Shown here: in pieces, positions 8,996 to 17,290 of the stretch
Layout of the letters: each line of letters begins with the position of its first letter
Numbering within the stretch: position 1 is the stretch's first letter
From: Martinezella hainanensis
GTDB lineage: Bacteria; Pseudomonadota; Alphaproteobacteria; Rhizobiales; Rhizobiaceae
DNA length: 64,000 nt
Direction of reading: 5' to 3'
NCBI RefSeq assembly: GCF_900094555.1
Contig: NZ_FMAC01000009.1
Location: forward strand, 1 to 64,000
Program-made: the position numbers and the translations under genes
The notes under the pieces: model-generated
Told to the model about the DNA's origin: nothing
Seen by the model: only the letters and a program-made list of their open reading frames with translations
Database searches by the model: none

Positions 8996-9028
8996 GGCTC
9001 ACCGAACAATGCTATCGCGTTGAAAGCG

Positions 9029-9376
9029 CTAGATATCGTGTACGGCGTGGCTGTCATTTGGCGCTTCGGCACGCTCCGTCATGCCGTAATCGCGAAGCAC
9101 CTGTGCGACACGCAGGCGATAGTCAGCAAAGACCGTCTTCCGCCCCGCTTTCTGCGCGGCACGGTGCGCTTCGCGGTTTCGCCATTCACGAACGGCTGCC
9201 TCGTCGCGCCAGAAGGATAGAGAGAGAATCTTGCCCGGTTGGCTAAGGCTCTCGAAACGCTCGATGGAGACGAAGCCGTCGATCGTTTCGAGTTCGGAAC
9301 GCAGCCTTGCGGCGATGTCGAGATAGTGCTGACGTTCATCGGGATGCGGGACGACTTCGAAAATAACTGCGATCAC
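9029..9376 (-). CDS. Antibiotic biosynthesis monooxygenase (ABM) domain protein
   Basis: A 115-residue protein with the ABM ferredoxin-like dimeric barrel: VIFEVVPHPDERQHYLDIAARL at the start and FVSIERFESLSQPGKILSLSFWRDEAAVREWR in the core. The family includes heme-degrading and quinol monooxygenases; the substrate here is unknown. The start is taken as GTG 9376, preceded by GAGG at good spacing and overlapping the upstream NIPSNAP stop as GTGA. A longer ORF in the same frame runs across the neighbouring gene and is not credible. The pair is divergent from an ArsR-type regulator that probably controls it. Confidence 0.85.
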   Translation of the reverse strand: MIAVIFEVVPHPDERQHYLDIAARLRSELETIDGFVSIERFESLSQPGKILSLSFWRDEAAVREWRNREAHRAAQKAGRKTVFADYRLRVAQVLRDYGMTERAEAPNDSHAVHDI

Positions 9377-9702
9377 GGCGAGATCCTCGGAGCATGTGGC
9401 AGGGATATATTTCTCAGGAAAATACGATCCTCCTGCAAGATGAAACGCTCGCGGCGGGAAAAATCGAGGTTGGCCTGCGCCAGCGGATCGGCGGCGAGGC
9501 TCTTGCGGTAGGCCTCGTAGGAGGCCAGGTTGTCGATGTTGTAGACGCCATAGGCGGTCGTCAGCGAACCCTCGTGTGGAGCGAAATAGCCGATGAGATC
9601 GGCGCCGTTGCGCGGGATGATCTGGCCCCACGCCTTGCCGTATTCCGCGAAGGCTTCCTGCTTGAACGGGTCGATCTGATAGCGGATGAAACAGGTGATC
9701 AT
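9373..9702 (-). CDS. NIPSNAP family protein
   Basis: A 109-residue protein beginning MITCFIRYQIDPFKQEAFAE, with GADLIGYFAPHEGSLTTAYGVYNIDNLASYEAYR in the middle. This is the NIPSNAP dimeric alpha/beta barrel, related in fold to the ABM domain encoded next to it. ATG 9702 is preceded by AAAGGAGA at ideal spacing, which fixes the start. Its TGA overlaps the GTG of the ABM gene, so the two are translationally coupled and may act on one substrate or form a complex (inference). Function is not established for bacterial members. Confidence 0.87.
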   Translation of the reverse strand: MITCFIRYQIDPFKQEAFAEYGKAWGQIIPRNGADLIGYFAPHEGSLTTAYGVYNIDNLASYEAYRKSLAADPLAQANLDFSRRERFILQEDRIFLRNISLPHAPRISP

Positions 9703-9774
9703 TGGCTTTCTCCTTTGCTGATGCAGACGTTTTCGCACATTGCAGGACGGAGATGGTTCGGTTACGATCGAAGT

Positions 9775-10500
9775 ATGAAGGAAGGTCCTGATATTGCACA
9801 GATCGGCTCGCTGATCGGCGATCCCGCGCGAGCGAATATTTTGACGGCGCTTATGGGTGGCCGGGCGTTGACGGCAACGGAACTGGCGGCGGCGGCCGGC
9901 GTGACGCTGCAGACCGCCAGTGCTCATCTTTCCAAGCTCGAATCGGGCGGCCTGCTGGCGCAACGCAAGCAGGGCCGCCATCGCTATTTCACGCTGGCAG
10001 ACGATCGCGTCGGCAAGCTGCTTGAGGGCATCATGGGTTTTGCCGCAAGCCGCGGCCATCTGCGTCATCGCCCCGGCCCGAAGGAACCGGCTTTGCGCAA
10101 GGCGCGCATCTGCTACGATCACCTTGCCGGCGACTTTGGCGTGCGCATGCTCGACAGCCTGATAGAACGTGGTTCGATTTCGGCCATGGGCGAAGGGCTT
10201 AGCCTGACGACCGAGGGCGAGAAGCATTTGGGGTCGATCGGCATCGATGTCTCCGGATTGCGTTCGAGCCGTCGCCCACTTTGCCGCTCGTGCCTGGACT
10301 GGAGCGAAAGACGCGCGCATCTCGCCGGCAGTCTTGGCAAGGCGCTGCTTTCGAATTTTCTCGACAAGGGATGGGCGCGACGCACCGAAAACAGCCGCTC
10401 GATCTTCTTCACGCCCGAAGGCGAGCGCCGGTTTCTGGCGCTTTTTCCGCTCGAGTTGAGTGACGACATCACACAACCCGAACCGGATGTCGGACCCTAG
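9775..10500 (+). CDS. ArsR-type helix-turn-helix regulator with C-terminal extension
   Basis: A 241-residue regulator. The winged helix-turn-helix (residues about 5-85) reads IGDPARANILTALMGGRALTATELAAAAG, then TASAHLSKLESGGLL and GRHRYFTLAD. The rest is a longer ligand or dimer domain containing RRPLCRSCLDWSERRAHLAG, whose Cys-X2-Cys could bind metal or sense redox. It is divergent from the NIPSNAP-ABM pair with only 72 bases between starts, implying a shared operator. The ATG at 9775 lacks a strong ribosome site; upstream in-frame starts would overlap the divergent gene. The TAG stop lies inside the RIME-like repeat that follows. Confidence 0.85.
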   Translation: MKEGPDIAQIGSLIGDPARANILTALMGGRALTATELAAAAGVTLQTASAHLSKLESGGLLAQRKQGRHRYFTLADDRVGKLLEGIMGFAASRGHLRHRPGPKEPALRKARICYDHLAGDFGVRMLDSLIERGSISAMGEGLSLTTEGEKHLGSIGIDVSGLRSSRRPLCRSCLDWSERRAHLAGSLGKALLSNFLDKGWARRTENSRSIFFTPEGERRFLALFPLELSDDITQPEPDVGP

Positions 10501-10602
10501 AGCGGTTCAGCTTTTCACGGAATCCCTGAACCGCTCTAGCTCCTTGTTTTCACGCAATTCCGGACGGAAAACCGCTGAGCACTTTTTCTGGAATTGCCCT
10601 AG
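10498..10602. repeat. RIME-like intergenic repeat, copy A
   Basis: A 105-base element running from TAGAGCGGTTCAGC to GGAATTGCCCTAG. Its left half is an inverted repeat (TAGAGCGGTTCAG with CTGAACCGCTCTA). It matches the copy at 27997-28101 at 97 of 105 positions by eye and resembles the Rhizobium-specific intergenic mosaic elements. The flanking convergent genes take their TAG stops from its two ends. Confidence 0.9.
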
Positions 10603-11024
10603 GCTGCCTTGATCAGGACACCGCCGAAATTGCTGTCAGCAATGCGGCTGCAAAGATCGCCCCATTCGCAGCCGAGGCAGGCGTGACGGATTTCACCGCT
10701 GGCGAAATTCCGACGGAGCTTGGAAAGCAGCCTGGCATCCGGCACCAATACGGTTCCGGGGCCGATCTCCTCGCCCAACAATGCCGCGATATCGGCAAGG
10801 GCAGCCGCATCCCGCTCGATGACCGATGCCTTCAAGCAATGCGGCTCCTCCCCGTTCAGGAGCGGCGCGCAGATATCGTCGGGGCCGGAGACCAGTTTGA
10901 TCTCCTCCCCTTCCGACAGCCGTTCGGCGATGCGGCGATAATTGTCGGTGAAGGCCGAGGTATAGCCTTCACCGACGAAAGTCAGCATGCAGAGCAGATG
11001 ATGGGCGCGAAGCCTGACGGTCAA
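10599..11024 (-). CDS. DUF1284 domain protein
   Basis: A 141-residue protein beginning TVRLRAHHLLCMLTFVGEGYT after a TTG start at 11024. The TTG overlaps the bioY stop as TTGA, indicating translational coupling. Conserved cysteines occur at HHLLC near the N-terminus, in ICAPLL and PHCLK, and in CLGCEWGDLC near the C-terminus, a pattern suggesting metal or iron-sulfur binding. The biochemical role of DUF1284 is unknown. Position behind bioY, under a BioR operator, suggests a link to biotin or to a radical-SAM-dependent process (inference). The stop codon comes from the edge of the RIME-like repeat. Confidence 0.8.
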   Translation of the reverse strand: MTVRLRAHHLLCMLTFVGEGYTSAFTDNYRRIAERLSEGEEIKLVSGPDDICAPLLNGEEPHCLKASVIERDAAALADIAALLGEEIGPGTVLVPDARLLSKLRRNFASGEIRHACLGCEWGDLCSRIADSNFGGVLIKAA

Positions 11025-11611
11025 TTCAGACGCGCCTTGCCGCTATAGACCTGGATGGTCTTCAGCACCGCAGCTGCAAGCGCCGACTTGAGCACGGCGC
11101 CGAGGATGAATGGCGCAACGCCAAGCAGCCAACCCTTTTCCGCACCGATAAGCGCCGCAAGCCATGCGCCACCGATCGCAAGGCAGAGAATGTTGGCCGA
11201 GAGATGGGCAAGGAAACTGCGCACGACGCGATTGCCGCTCCAGCCGCGCTCGGCAAGCCAGCCGACAAGGGCGGCGATGATCGGGAAGGATGCCAGATAA
11301 CCCGCCGTCGGCCCCATGAACGGCGCAACGCCGCCTGCCCCGCCGGCCAGCACCGGAAAGCCGATCGCGGCTTCACCCAGCCAGGCGAGAACGGTGACCG
11401 CGCCCAGACGCCAGCCGTAAAGCGCACCGATCATGGTGATCGCGAATGTCTGCATGGTGATCGGCACCGGCACCATCGGCACCGCGATTTGCGAAGCCAG
11501 CGCCAGGATCAGCGTTCCCGCAAGAACGAACACAGCCTTGGTAACAAGCGAACGCTGGCCGAGACGAAGCGGATCGAAAGCGACTTCATCATGATGCTGC
11601 AACAGGGACAT
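11021..11611 (-). CDS. bioY: Biotin transporter BioY (solitary, BioR-linked)
   Basis: A 196-residue membrane protein with about six hydrophobic segments and the BioY signature: VPMVPVPITMQTFAITMIGALYGW near residues 40-65 and GGAGGVAPFMGPTAGYLASFP near 85-105. BioY is the biotin-binding S-component of energy-coupling factor transporters and can work without BioMN. ATG 11611 is preceded by AAAGGAGAGCCT, which settles the start. A BioR operator lies directly upstream and bioR itself is the next gene upstream, so repression by BioR is well supported. A second bioY (62109) belongs to a complete bioMNY set. Confidence 0.95.
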   Translation of the reverse strand: MSLLQHHDEVAFDPLRLGQRSLVTKAVFVLAGTLILALASQIAVPMVPVPITMQTFAITMIGALYGWRLGAVTVLAWLGEAAIGFPVLAGGAGGVAPFMGPTAGYLASFPIIAALVGWLAERGWSGNRVVRSFLAHLSANILCLAIGGAWLAALIGAEKGWLLGVAPFILGAVLKSALAAAVLKTIQVYSGKARLN

Positions 11612-11624
11612 AGGCTCTCCTTTC

Positions 11625-11642
11625 AAAATTATAGATAATTTT
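11625..11642 (-). promoter_or_regulatory. BioR operator at the bioY promoter
   Basis: AAAATTATAGATAATTTT contains TTATAGATAA (11629-11638), which fits the known BioR box consensus TTATMKATAA. It ends 13 bases before the bioY ATG and overlaps the ribosome-site region. On the coding strand it includes a perfect TATAAT, so a bound repressor could block RNA polymerase directly. Confidence 0.85.
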
Positions 11643-11858
11643 TAAGTCTCATCTATTTTATGAGAGAGATCGCGAAATCAGGCAAGTGGCAAGCACTCGA
11701 TATTTCGACCATGTGCAAAATAACGTTGAAAAATAAGGCTAATAAAATCCAGGAGGCGTAGCGAACTGCAGCTGGACGCCGACCAAGACGCCATAATGAC
11801 AGAGCGTCCAACACTCCGAAAGAGCAGCGCCCTCAACGCATGTTCAGCCAGGCACCTC

Positions 11859-11876
11859 AAAATTATCTATAATTTT
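11859..11876 (-). promoter_or_regulatory. Second BioR operator, at the 3' end of bioR
   Basis: AAAATTATCTATAATTTT is the exact reverse complement of the box at bioY and contains TTATCTATAA (11863-11872). Its last base is the first base of the bioR stop triplet. It sits 234 bases from the first box, so looping or a further promoter are possibilities. Confidence 0.75.
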
Positions 11877-12544
11877 CAGCCAACGATTGCGAAGGCGTCG
11901 CGTGTCGATCCGGAAGGTGTGCGAACCGGGGCACGGCCGATCCATTGCACATGCTTCTGCAGGATCACGGCCGCCTCATCGGCCCGGCCCTGACGTAAGG
12001 CCGCCAGAATGGCGCGATGGTCGTGATCCGTGCGCTTCTCCCAACCGGATTGCCAGGCAGAGAAGAGAAAGCGTGCGCTGGCGGCATGCAGATCATCGAT
12101 GGCGGCAAGCAGCCGCGCCATACCGCAAGGCGCCAGAATCAGGCGGTGGAAGCGTCGATTCGCTTCCTCCCAGGCATGAACGTCGCCGGCGGCATCGCCG
12201 TCGCGCGTTGCTTGTTCGGCCTCGTCCAGAATGGCTGAGGTCAGGTGCGGGGCCGCGTGCTTGAGCGCCAGGCCTTCGAGGGCTGCGCGCATGTCAGCGA
12301 CCTCACGGACTTCCTTGAGATCGAAGGAGGCGACGCGTACGCCGCGGCGCGGCAGGCTGATTGCCAGCCCCTGCGCTTCCAGCCGCCGGAACGCCTCGCG
12401 TACGGGCACATGGCTGGTACCGAACTCCTCGGCAATGTGATCCTGCCGCAGACGCGCATCGGGCGCGATCTCGCCGCGGATGATGCGGTCGGCAAGCACC
12501 CGGCTGATGCGGCTGGCAATGGTGTCGTCGCGCTCCTTGGCCAT
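11876..12544 (-). CDS. bioR: GntR-family regulator, probably BioR (biotin repressor)
   Basis: A 222-residue FadR-subfamily GntR protein. The winged helix-turn-helix occupies residues about 8-75 (RISRVLADRIIRGEIAPDARLRQ, then SHVPVREAFRRLEAQGL). The C-terminal FCD helical domain includes ADMRAALEGLALK and ANRRFHRLIL. BioR represses biotin genes in many alphaproteobacteria that lack a BirA DNA-binding domain. The call rests on the fold plus two perfect BioR boxes between it and bioY. The ATG has AAGGA upstream at suitable spacing. No BioR box was seen upstream of bioR itself, so autoregulation is not evident. Confidence 0.85.
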   Translation of the reverse strand: MAKERDDTIASRISRVLADRIIRGEIAPDARLRQDHIAEEFGTSHVPVREAFRRLEAQGLAISLPRRGVRVASFDLKEVREVADMRAALEGLALKHAAPHLTSAILDEAEQATRDGDAAGDVHAWEEANRRFHRLILAPCGMARLLAAIDDLHAASARFLFSAWQSGWEKRTDHDHRAILAALRQGRADEAAVILQKHVQWIGRAPVRTPSGSTRDAFAIVG

Positions 12545-12787
12545 GGCCGATCCTTAAAGGTGGGCCCATCCGATGTCGAGGGCCGATGTCGAGCGACAAG
12601 CAACGGCCATCACCTCTTTTGCGCATTTCGACCCTTTCGCTCACTGCAGCGCAGCCATGCCCGCCAATTAGTTGAGCTTTGTCGACATATCGTGTAAAGC
12701 CCGGCGGTCATTTTTCAGAGCATGTCCCGAAACACCAATGGTTTCCTGGAGCGTGCCGAACCCAGCCACATCAAAGGCAGCAATTTC

Positions 12788-13480
12788 ATGAGCAATGGCT
12801 TCGACCTCATCATCTTCGACTGCGACGGCGTTCTGGTCGATTCGGAAATCATAGCGGCCGAAGTCGAATCGAAGCTGCTGACCGATGCAGGCTACCCAAT
12901 CAGTGTCGAGGAAATGGGCGAGCGTTTCGCCGGCATGACCTGGCGCAACATCCTGTTCGAAGTCGAGCGCGAGGCAAGCATCCCGCTTTCCGCATCGCTG
13001 CTCGACAAATCCGAGAAGCTGCTCGACCTGAAGCTTGCCAGTGATGTCCAGGCTATACCAGGCGTTCCGCAGGCACTGTCGCGACTGCCTATGCCGCGCT
13101 GCATCTGCTCGAATTCCAGCTCCGCCCGTCTCGAGATGATGCTGACGAAGGTCGGCTACATCAAGCTGTTTGCGCCGCATATCTACTCCGCCAAGGATCT
13201 CGGCGCCGACCGCGTGAAGCCAAAGCCGGATATCTTCCTGCACGGCGCCAAGCAGATGAATGTGAGCCCGGCCAATGCGATCGTCGTCGAGGATTCGGTT
13301 CACGGCGTCCAGGCGGCACGCGCCGCCGGCATGCGCGTCATCGGCTTCACCGGCGCATCGCACAGCTATCCTTCGCATGCCGACAGGCTGACCGATGCCG
13401 GTGCCGAAACCGTCGTCAGCCGTATGGCTGATCTCCCCGGCGTCGTGATGGCGCTCGCCGAATGGGATGGCGTCCTCTAG
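12788..13480 (+). CDS. HAD-superfamily hydrolase, beta-phosphoglucomutase-like
   Basis: A 230-residue subfamily IA HAD enzyme with all four motifs: DCDGVLVDSE near residues 9-18 (both catalytic Asp), CSNSSS, the lysine in DRVKPKPD, and VVEDSVHG. The helical cap between motifs I and II fits phosphoglucomutase- or phosphoglycolate-phosphatase-like enzymes. The substrate is not determined; a sugar phosphate or similar is likely. ATG 12788 has AAAGG about ten bases upstream and directly precedes the conserved fold, so it is preferred over an in-frame ATG at 12722. A strong terminator follows the gene. Confidence 0.88.
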   Translation: MSNGFDLIIFDCDGVLVDSEIIAAEVESKLLTDAGYPISVEEMGERFAGMTWRNILFEVEREASIPLSASLLDKSEKLLDLKLASDVQAIPGVPQALSRLPMPRCICSNSSSARLEMMLTKVGYIKLFAPHIYSAKDLGADRVKPKPDIFLHGAKQMNVSPANAIVVEDSVHGVQAARAAGMRVIGFTGASHSYPSHADRLTDAGAETVVSRMADLPGVVMALAEWDGVL

Positions 13481-13503
13481 GACGGATTGAATCCAGACAA
13501 AAA

Positions 13504-13539
13504 GAAAAGGCCCCGCCGATTGGCGGGGCCTTTTCTTTT
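13504..13539 (+). terminator. Rho-independent terminator after the HAD hydrolase
   Basis: GAAAAGGCCCCGCC (13504-13517) pairs with GGCGGGGCCTTTTC (13522-13535) around GATT, followed by TTTT. It can also serve the convergent lipoprotein gene, because the left flank is A-rich. Confidence 0.92.
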
Positions 13540-13589
13540 CAACCCATCGCTGACCCTCGCATCGCTACGCGAGGGTCGCGGTCAAAAGC

Positions 13590-14210
13590 TTAGTGACGCT
13601 TCTTGCGCACCGGCTTCGCGCCCTTAACGGGCTTCTGCGGACCTTGGTCGAAGCCGATCTGGACGATCGTGAAGCCACCGGAACCGCCGGCAACCTGAAT
13701 GTCGTCATCGGTGAAAAGGAATTGAGTCGTGGTCTCGCCCGGCGGGATTTCCGCCGTATACATGATGGTCTTGCTATAGAGCGCGTTGTCATTGTCCATG
13801 ACGGCAACATGGATCGGCAGGGTTACTTTGCCCGCGCTGCCCATCGGGCCTGCGACCAGACGTCCCTGCGCCACGACGTGAATGCCGAGGCTGGTGCCGT
13901 CCGTGGTGCACTGACGGGTCGCCTGGGCCAGCGAAGCCTGATAGATCAGCTGGTTAGCATCATCCTTGGCACCCTTGGCGTAGGTGCGATAGACCGAATC
14001 TTCATCGCGGATGACAGCCTGCGGGCACTTTCCGGCGACATAGGTCTGACCGCCAGTCGGTGCGGCGGTCGCAGCTCCGGCTTGTGGTGCAACGGTCACA
14101 TCCGTTGCCGGCTGTTTTTCACTGTTGCCGCCAATGCCAAGAGTGCTGCAGCTCGTCAGCAATGCCAGAAGCGAAGCGGAGAAAAGACGACGCGAAACCT
14201 TGCCAAACAC
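13590..14210 (-). CDS. Conserved rhizobial lipoprotein, function unknown
   Basis: A 206-residue protein with a lipoprotein signal peptide: RR at 7-8, hydrophobic core SASLLALL and lipobox LTSC with Cys21. A low-complexity A/P/T/Q linker follows, then a conserved domain with two cysteines (GKCPQAVIRDEDSVYRTYAK and RQCTTDGTSLGIHVVAQGRL) and a basic tail VRKKRH. The C-terminal domain looks beta-rich. It should be anchored in the inner face of the outer membrane or in the inner membrane. I do not recognise a named family. It converges on the HAD gene and shares its terminator. Confidence 0.75.
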   Translation of the reverse strand: MFGKVSRRLFSASLLALLTSCSTLGIGGNSEKQPATDVTVAPQAGAATAAPTGGQTYVAGKCPQAVIRDEDSVYRTYAKGAKDDANQLIYQASLAQATRQCTTDGTSLGIHVVAQGRLVAGPMGSAGKVTLPIHVAVMDNDNALYSKTIMYTAEIPPGETTTQFLFTDDDIQVAGGSGGFTIVQIGFDQGPQKPVKGAKPVRKKRH

Positions 14211-14523
14211 TATAATTCCACCCTCTCCATATATTTCACATTATCGACCCGCAGCCTGTCAAACGGGCCTTTTATGACACTTGGCGATGGTCTATACCAG
14301 CGACGCAGCGAAAAATCGATTGGGTAGACACCGTTTTGGCTCACTTTTCGAGATCGACAGATTGCCACAAACAGCCTCCGCCCGGCGCTGATCCGACGCG
14401 CCTTGCGCAAACGCGAAAACCACGCGGCTGATCCGACGCAAAAAGACCGGCCGCCGTCGCTTCGTTCCACTACCCTCTCAATCGATCACTCAGGCAATTT
14501 TGCGACCAAAGGAATTCTAGACC
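14211..14523. other. Intergenic region between the lipoprotein gene and thrC
   Basis: 313 bases holding the divergent promoters of the lipoprotein gene and thrC. The only structure noticed is a 13-base exact direct repeat, GCTGATCCGACGC, at 14387-14399 and 14427-14439 (40 bases apart), and AAAGGA just before the thrC GTG. No small gene is evident. Confidence 0.6.
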
Positions 14524-15921
14524 GTGGACTACATTTCAACGCGGGGAGAAGCCCCTGCCCTTGGCTTCTGCGACGCCCTCCTGGCCGGCCTTGCTCGTGA
14601 TGGCGGGCTTTATGTTCCCCGTGAATGGCCTGTCCTGACGAAAAAGGAAATCCGCGGCTTTCGCGGCAAGAGCTATCAGGATGTCGCTTTCGCCGTCCTA
14701 TCTCCCTTTACCAATGGCGAGATCCCAGCCGATGTCTTCCGCGGCATGATTGACGATGCCTATGCCACCTTCCGGCATCCGGCGGTCGCGCCGCTCGTCC
14801 AGACCGGGCCGAACAGCTTCGTCATGGAGCTCTTCCACGGCACGACGCTCGCCTTCAAGGATGTCGCCATGCAGCTGCTGGCGAGACTGATGGACTATGC
14901 GCTGGAAAAGCGCGGCCAGCGCGCCACCATCGTCGGCGCCACCTCAGGCGATACCGGCGGCGCAGCTATCGACGCCTTTGCCGGCCGCGAACGCACCGAC
15001 ATCTTCATCCTCTTTCCGCATGAAAAGGTCTCGCCGGTGCAGCAGCGGCAGATGACCACGTCGACGGCGGCGAACGTTCATGCGCTGGCGATCAAGGGCA
15101 ATTTCGACGATTGCCAGAATCTCGTCAAAGCCATGTTCAACGACGCCGCCTTCCGCGACAAGGTCAAGCTTTCCGGCGTCAACTCCATCAACTGGGCGCG
15201 AATCATGGCGCAGGTGGTCTATTATTTCACCACCGCTGTCGCGCTCGGCGGCCCGGACCGGAAAATCTCCTTCACCGTACCGACAGGCAATTTCGGCGAT
15301 ATTTTCGCCGGCTACGTCGCCAAGCGCATGGGCCTGCCGATCGAGCGCCTTATCATCGCTACCAACGAAAACGATATCCTTGCGCGCATGCTGAAGACCG
15401 GCCGTTACGAGATGCGCTCGGTCAAGGCGACCACCTCGCCGTCGATGGATATCCAGATCTCCTCCAACTTCGAACGCCTGCTGTTCGAGGCCAATGGCCG
15501 CGATGCCTCCAAGGTGCGCGCCGCCATGGAAAGCCTGAAGCAGTCGAACGGGTTTTCGATCAGCGAAGAGGCCCTGAAGCTCATCAAGAAGGACTTCCGC
15601 GCCGGCCGCGCCAGCGAGAAGCAGGTGGCCGAAACAATCCGCAAAACCCTTGCCGATACAGGCTATCTGCTCGATCCGCACACGGCGATCGGCGTCTTCA
15701 TTGCGGAAAAGAACGAGCGTCCGACGAGCCCGATGGTAACGCTTGCGACCGCACACCCGGCAAAATTCCCCGCCGCAGTAAAATCCGCATCCGGTATTGA
15801 CCCGGCGCTTCCGACGTGGCTTGCTGGTCTGATGACCAGGGAGGAGCGTTTCGACATTCTCGATCCGGAACTTAAAGCCGTTGAAAGCTTTATCGGCAAG
15901 CATACCCGGACCGGCGAATAA
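14524..15921 (+). CDS. thrC: Threonine synthase
   Basis: A 465-residue PLP enzyme converting O-phosphohomoserine to threonine. The N-terminus YISTRGEAPALGFCDALLAGLARDGGLYVP is the family signature. The PLP lysine is K112 in HGTTLAFKDVAMQLL, and the phosphate-binding region includes ATSGDTGGAAIDAF. Length matches the long (yeast/E. coli-type) class. The GTG start is supported by AAAGGA nine to ten bases upstream. Homoserine kinase (thrB) is elsewhere in the window at 34968, so the pathway genes are dispersed. The next gene, an M16 peptidase, follows after 20 bases and is probably in the same operon, a pairing common in Rhizobiales. Confidence 0.96.
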   Translation: MDYISTRGEAPALGFCDALLAGLARDGGLYVPREWPVLTKKEIRGFRGKSYQDVAFAVLSPFTNGEIPADVFRGMIDDAYATFRHPAVAPLVQTGPNSFVMELFHGTTLAFKDVAMQLLARLMDYALEKRGQRATIVGATSGDTGGAAIDAFAGRERTDIFILFPHEKVSPVQQRQMTTSTAANVHALAIKGNFDDCQNLVKAMFNDAAFRDKVKLSGVNSINWARIMAQVVYYFTTAVALGGPDRKISFTVPTGNFGDIFAGYVAKRMGLPIERLIIATNENDILARMLKTGRYEMRSVKATTSPSMDIQISSNFERLLFEANGRDASKVRAAMESLKQSNGFSISEEALKLIKKDFRAGRASEKQVAETIRKTLADTGYLLDPHTAIGVFIAEKNERPTSPMVTLATAHPAKFPAAVKSASGIDPALPTWLAGLMTREERFDILDPELKAVESFIGKHTRTGE

Positions 15922-15941
15922 CAGACGCGGAAAGACAAGCG

Positions 15942-17240
15942 ATGACAGTGGAGTGCACCCGGCTAGCGTCCGGGCTGACAGTAGCGACCCAATCGATGCC
16001 ACACCTCGAAAGCGTGGCACTCGGCGTTTGGATCAAGTCGGGTTCGCGTAACGAAACTGAAGCAGAACACGGTATCGCGCATCTGCTCGAGCATATGGCA
16101 TTCAAGGGCACGGCACGGCGCTCGGCCCGGCAGATCGCCGAGGAAATCGAGAATGTCGGTGGCGAAGTCAACGCGGCCACCTCGACTGAAACCACGTCCT
16201 ACTATGCTCGCGTACTGAAGGACCACGTGCCGCTCGCCGTCGATATTCTGGCCGATATTCTGACGGAATCCGCTTTCGACGAGGAAGAACTGGCGCGCGA
16301 AAAGCAGGTCATCCTGCAGGAAATCAATGCCGCGAACGACACGCCCGACGATGTCGTCTTCGACAAGTTTTCCGAAGTCGCCTATCGCGGCCAGACGCTC
16401 GGGCGCGCCATTCTCGGCACGCCGGAGACCGTCGTCTCCTTCTCGCCGGAGCAGATCCGCCATTATCTCAGCCGCAACTATACGACCGACCGCATGTTCG
16501 TCGTAGCGGCCGGTGCGGTCGATCATGAAAGCTTCGTGCGGCAGGTCGAGGAGCGCTTCTCCAGCCTGCCGACCAAACCGTCCGCACCGCCCGTTATCGA
16601 ACCTGCCCGCTATATCGGCGGCAACATCCGGGAAACACGCGACCTGATGGACGCGCAGATCCTGCTCGGCTTCGAGGGTCGCGCCTATCACACCCGCGAT
16701 TTCTACTGTTCGCAGATCCTCGCCAATATCCTCGGCGGAGGCATGTCCTCGCGCCTCTTCCAAGAAGTGCGCGAGTTCCGAGGTCTCTGTTATTCGGTCT
16801 ACGCCTTCCATTGGGGCTTCTCCGATACCGGCATTTTCGGCATCCATGCCGCAACCGGCGGCGAGAACCTACCGGAGCTGCTGCCCGTTATCGTGAACGA
16901 ACTTCACAAGTCATCCCATGACATCCAGCAGCAGGAAATCGAGCGCGCCCGCGCCCAGATCCGCGCGCAGTTGCTGATGGGCCAGGAAAGCCCTGCCGCT
17001 CGCGCCGGCCAGGTCGCCCGACAGATGATGCTTTATGGCCGCCCCATTCCGAACCAGGAGATGCTGGAGCGCCTGGAAGGCATCACGATCGAACGCCTGA
17101 CGGATCTTGCCGGCCGGCTGTTCTTCGATACAGTACCGACGCTTTCTGCGATCGGGCCGCTGGAGCAGCTCGCACCGATGGAGGACATCGTCACCTCGCT
17201 GTCGTCGCCGGCACCTGCCTCCAGAAGCGCAAGCGGCTAA
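15942..17240 (+). CDS. M16 family zinc metallopeptidase (processing-peptidase-like)
   Basis: A 432-residue pitrilysin-family protein. The inverted zinc motif is H47-L-L-E50-H51 (GIAHLLEHMAFKGT), with the downstream glutamates in EEELAREKQVILQEI. The C-terminal half (about 230-420) is the second M16 domain with ILGGGMSSRLFQEVREFRGLCYSVY. It resembles the mitochondrial processing peptidase beta subunit and its alphaproteobacterial relatives such as Rickettsia RPP. No signal peptide is seen, so it is likely cytoplasmic. Natural substrates are not known. Confidence 0.92.
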   Translation: MTVECTRLASGLTVATQSMPHLESVALGVWIKSGSRNETEAEHGIAHLLEHMAFKGTARRSARQIAEEIENVGGEVNAATSTETTSYYARVLKDHVPLAVDILADILTESAFDEEELAREKQVILQEINAANDTPDDVVFDKFSEVAYRGQTLGRAILGTPETVVSFSPEQIRHYLSRNYTTDRMFVVAAGAVDHESFVRQVEERFSSLPTKPSAPPVIEPARYIGGNIRETRDLMDAQILLGFEGRAYHTRDFYCSQILANILGGGMSSRLFQEVREFRGLCYSVYAFHWGFSDTGIFGIHAATGGENLPELLPVIVNELHKSSHDIQQQEIERARAQIRAQLLMGQESPAARAGQVARQMMLYGRPIPNQEMLERLEGITIERLTDLAGRLFFDTVPTLSAIGPLEQLAPMEDIVTSLSSPAPASRSASG

Positions 17241-17290
17241 GGGCACGCCGCGGGCCTATGGGTTCAATTCTCGGGGGAGTGCTTGGCGGC

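Noticed and set aside
11678..11860. A 60-codon minus-strand ORF between bioR and bioY
   Set aside because: No ribosome site, no protein-like pattern, and it lies between two BioR boxes in what is better read as regulatory DNA.
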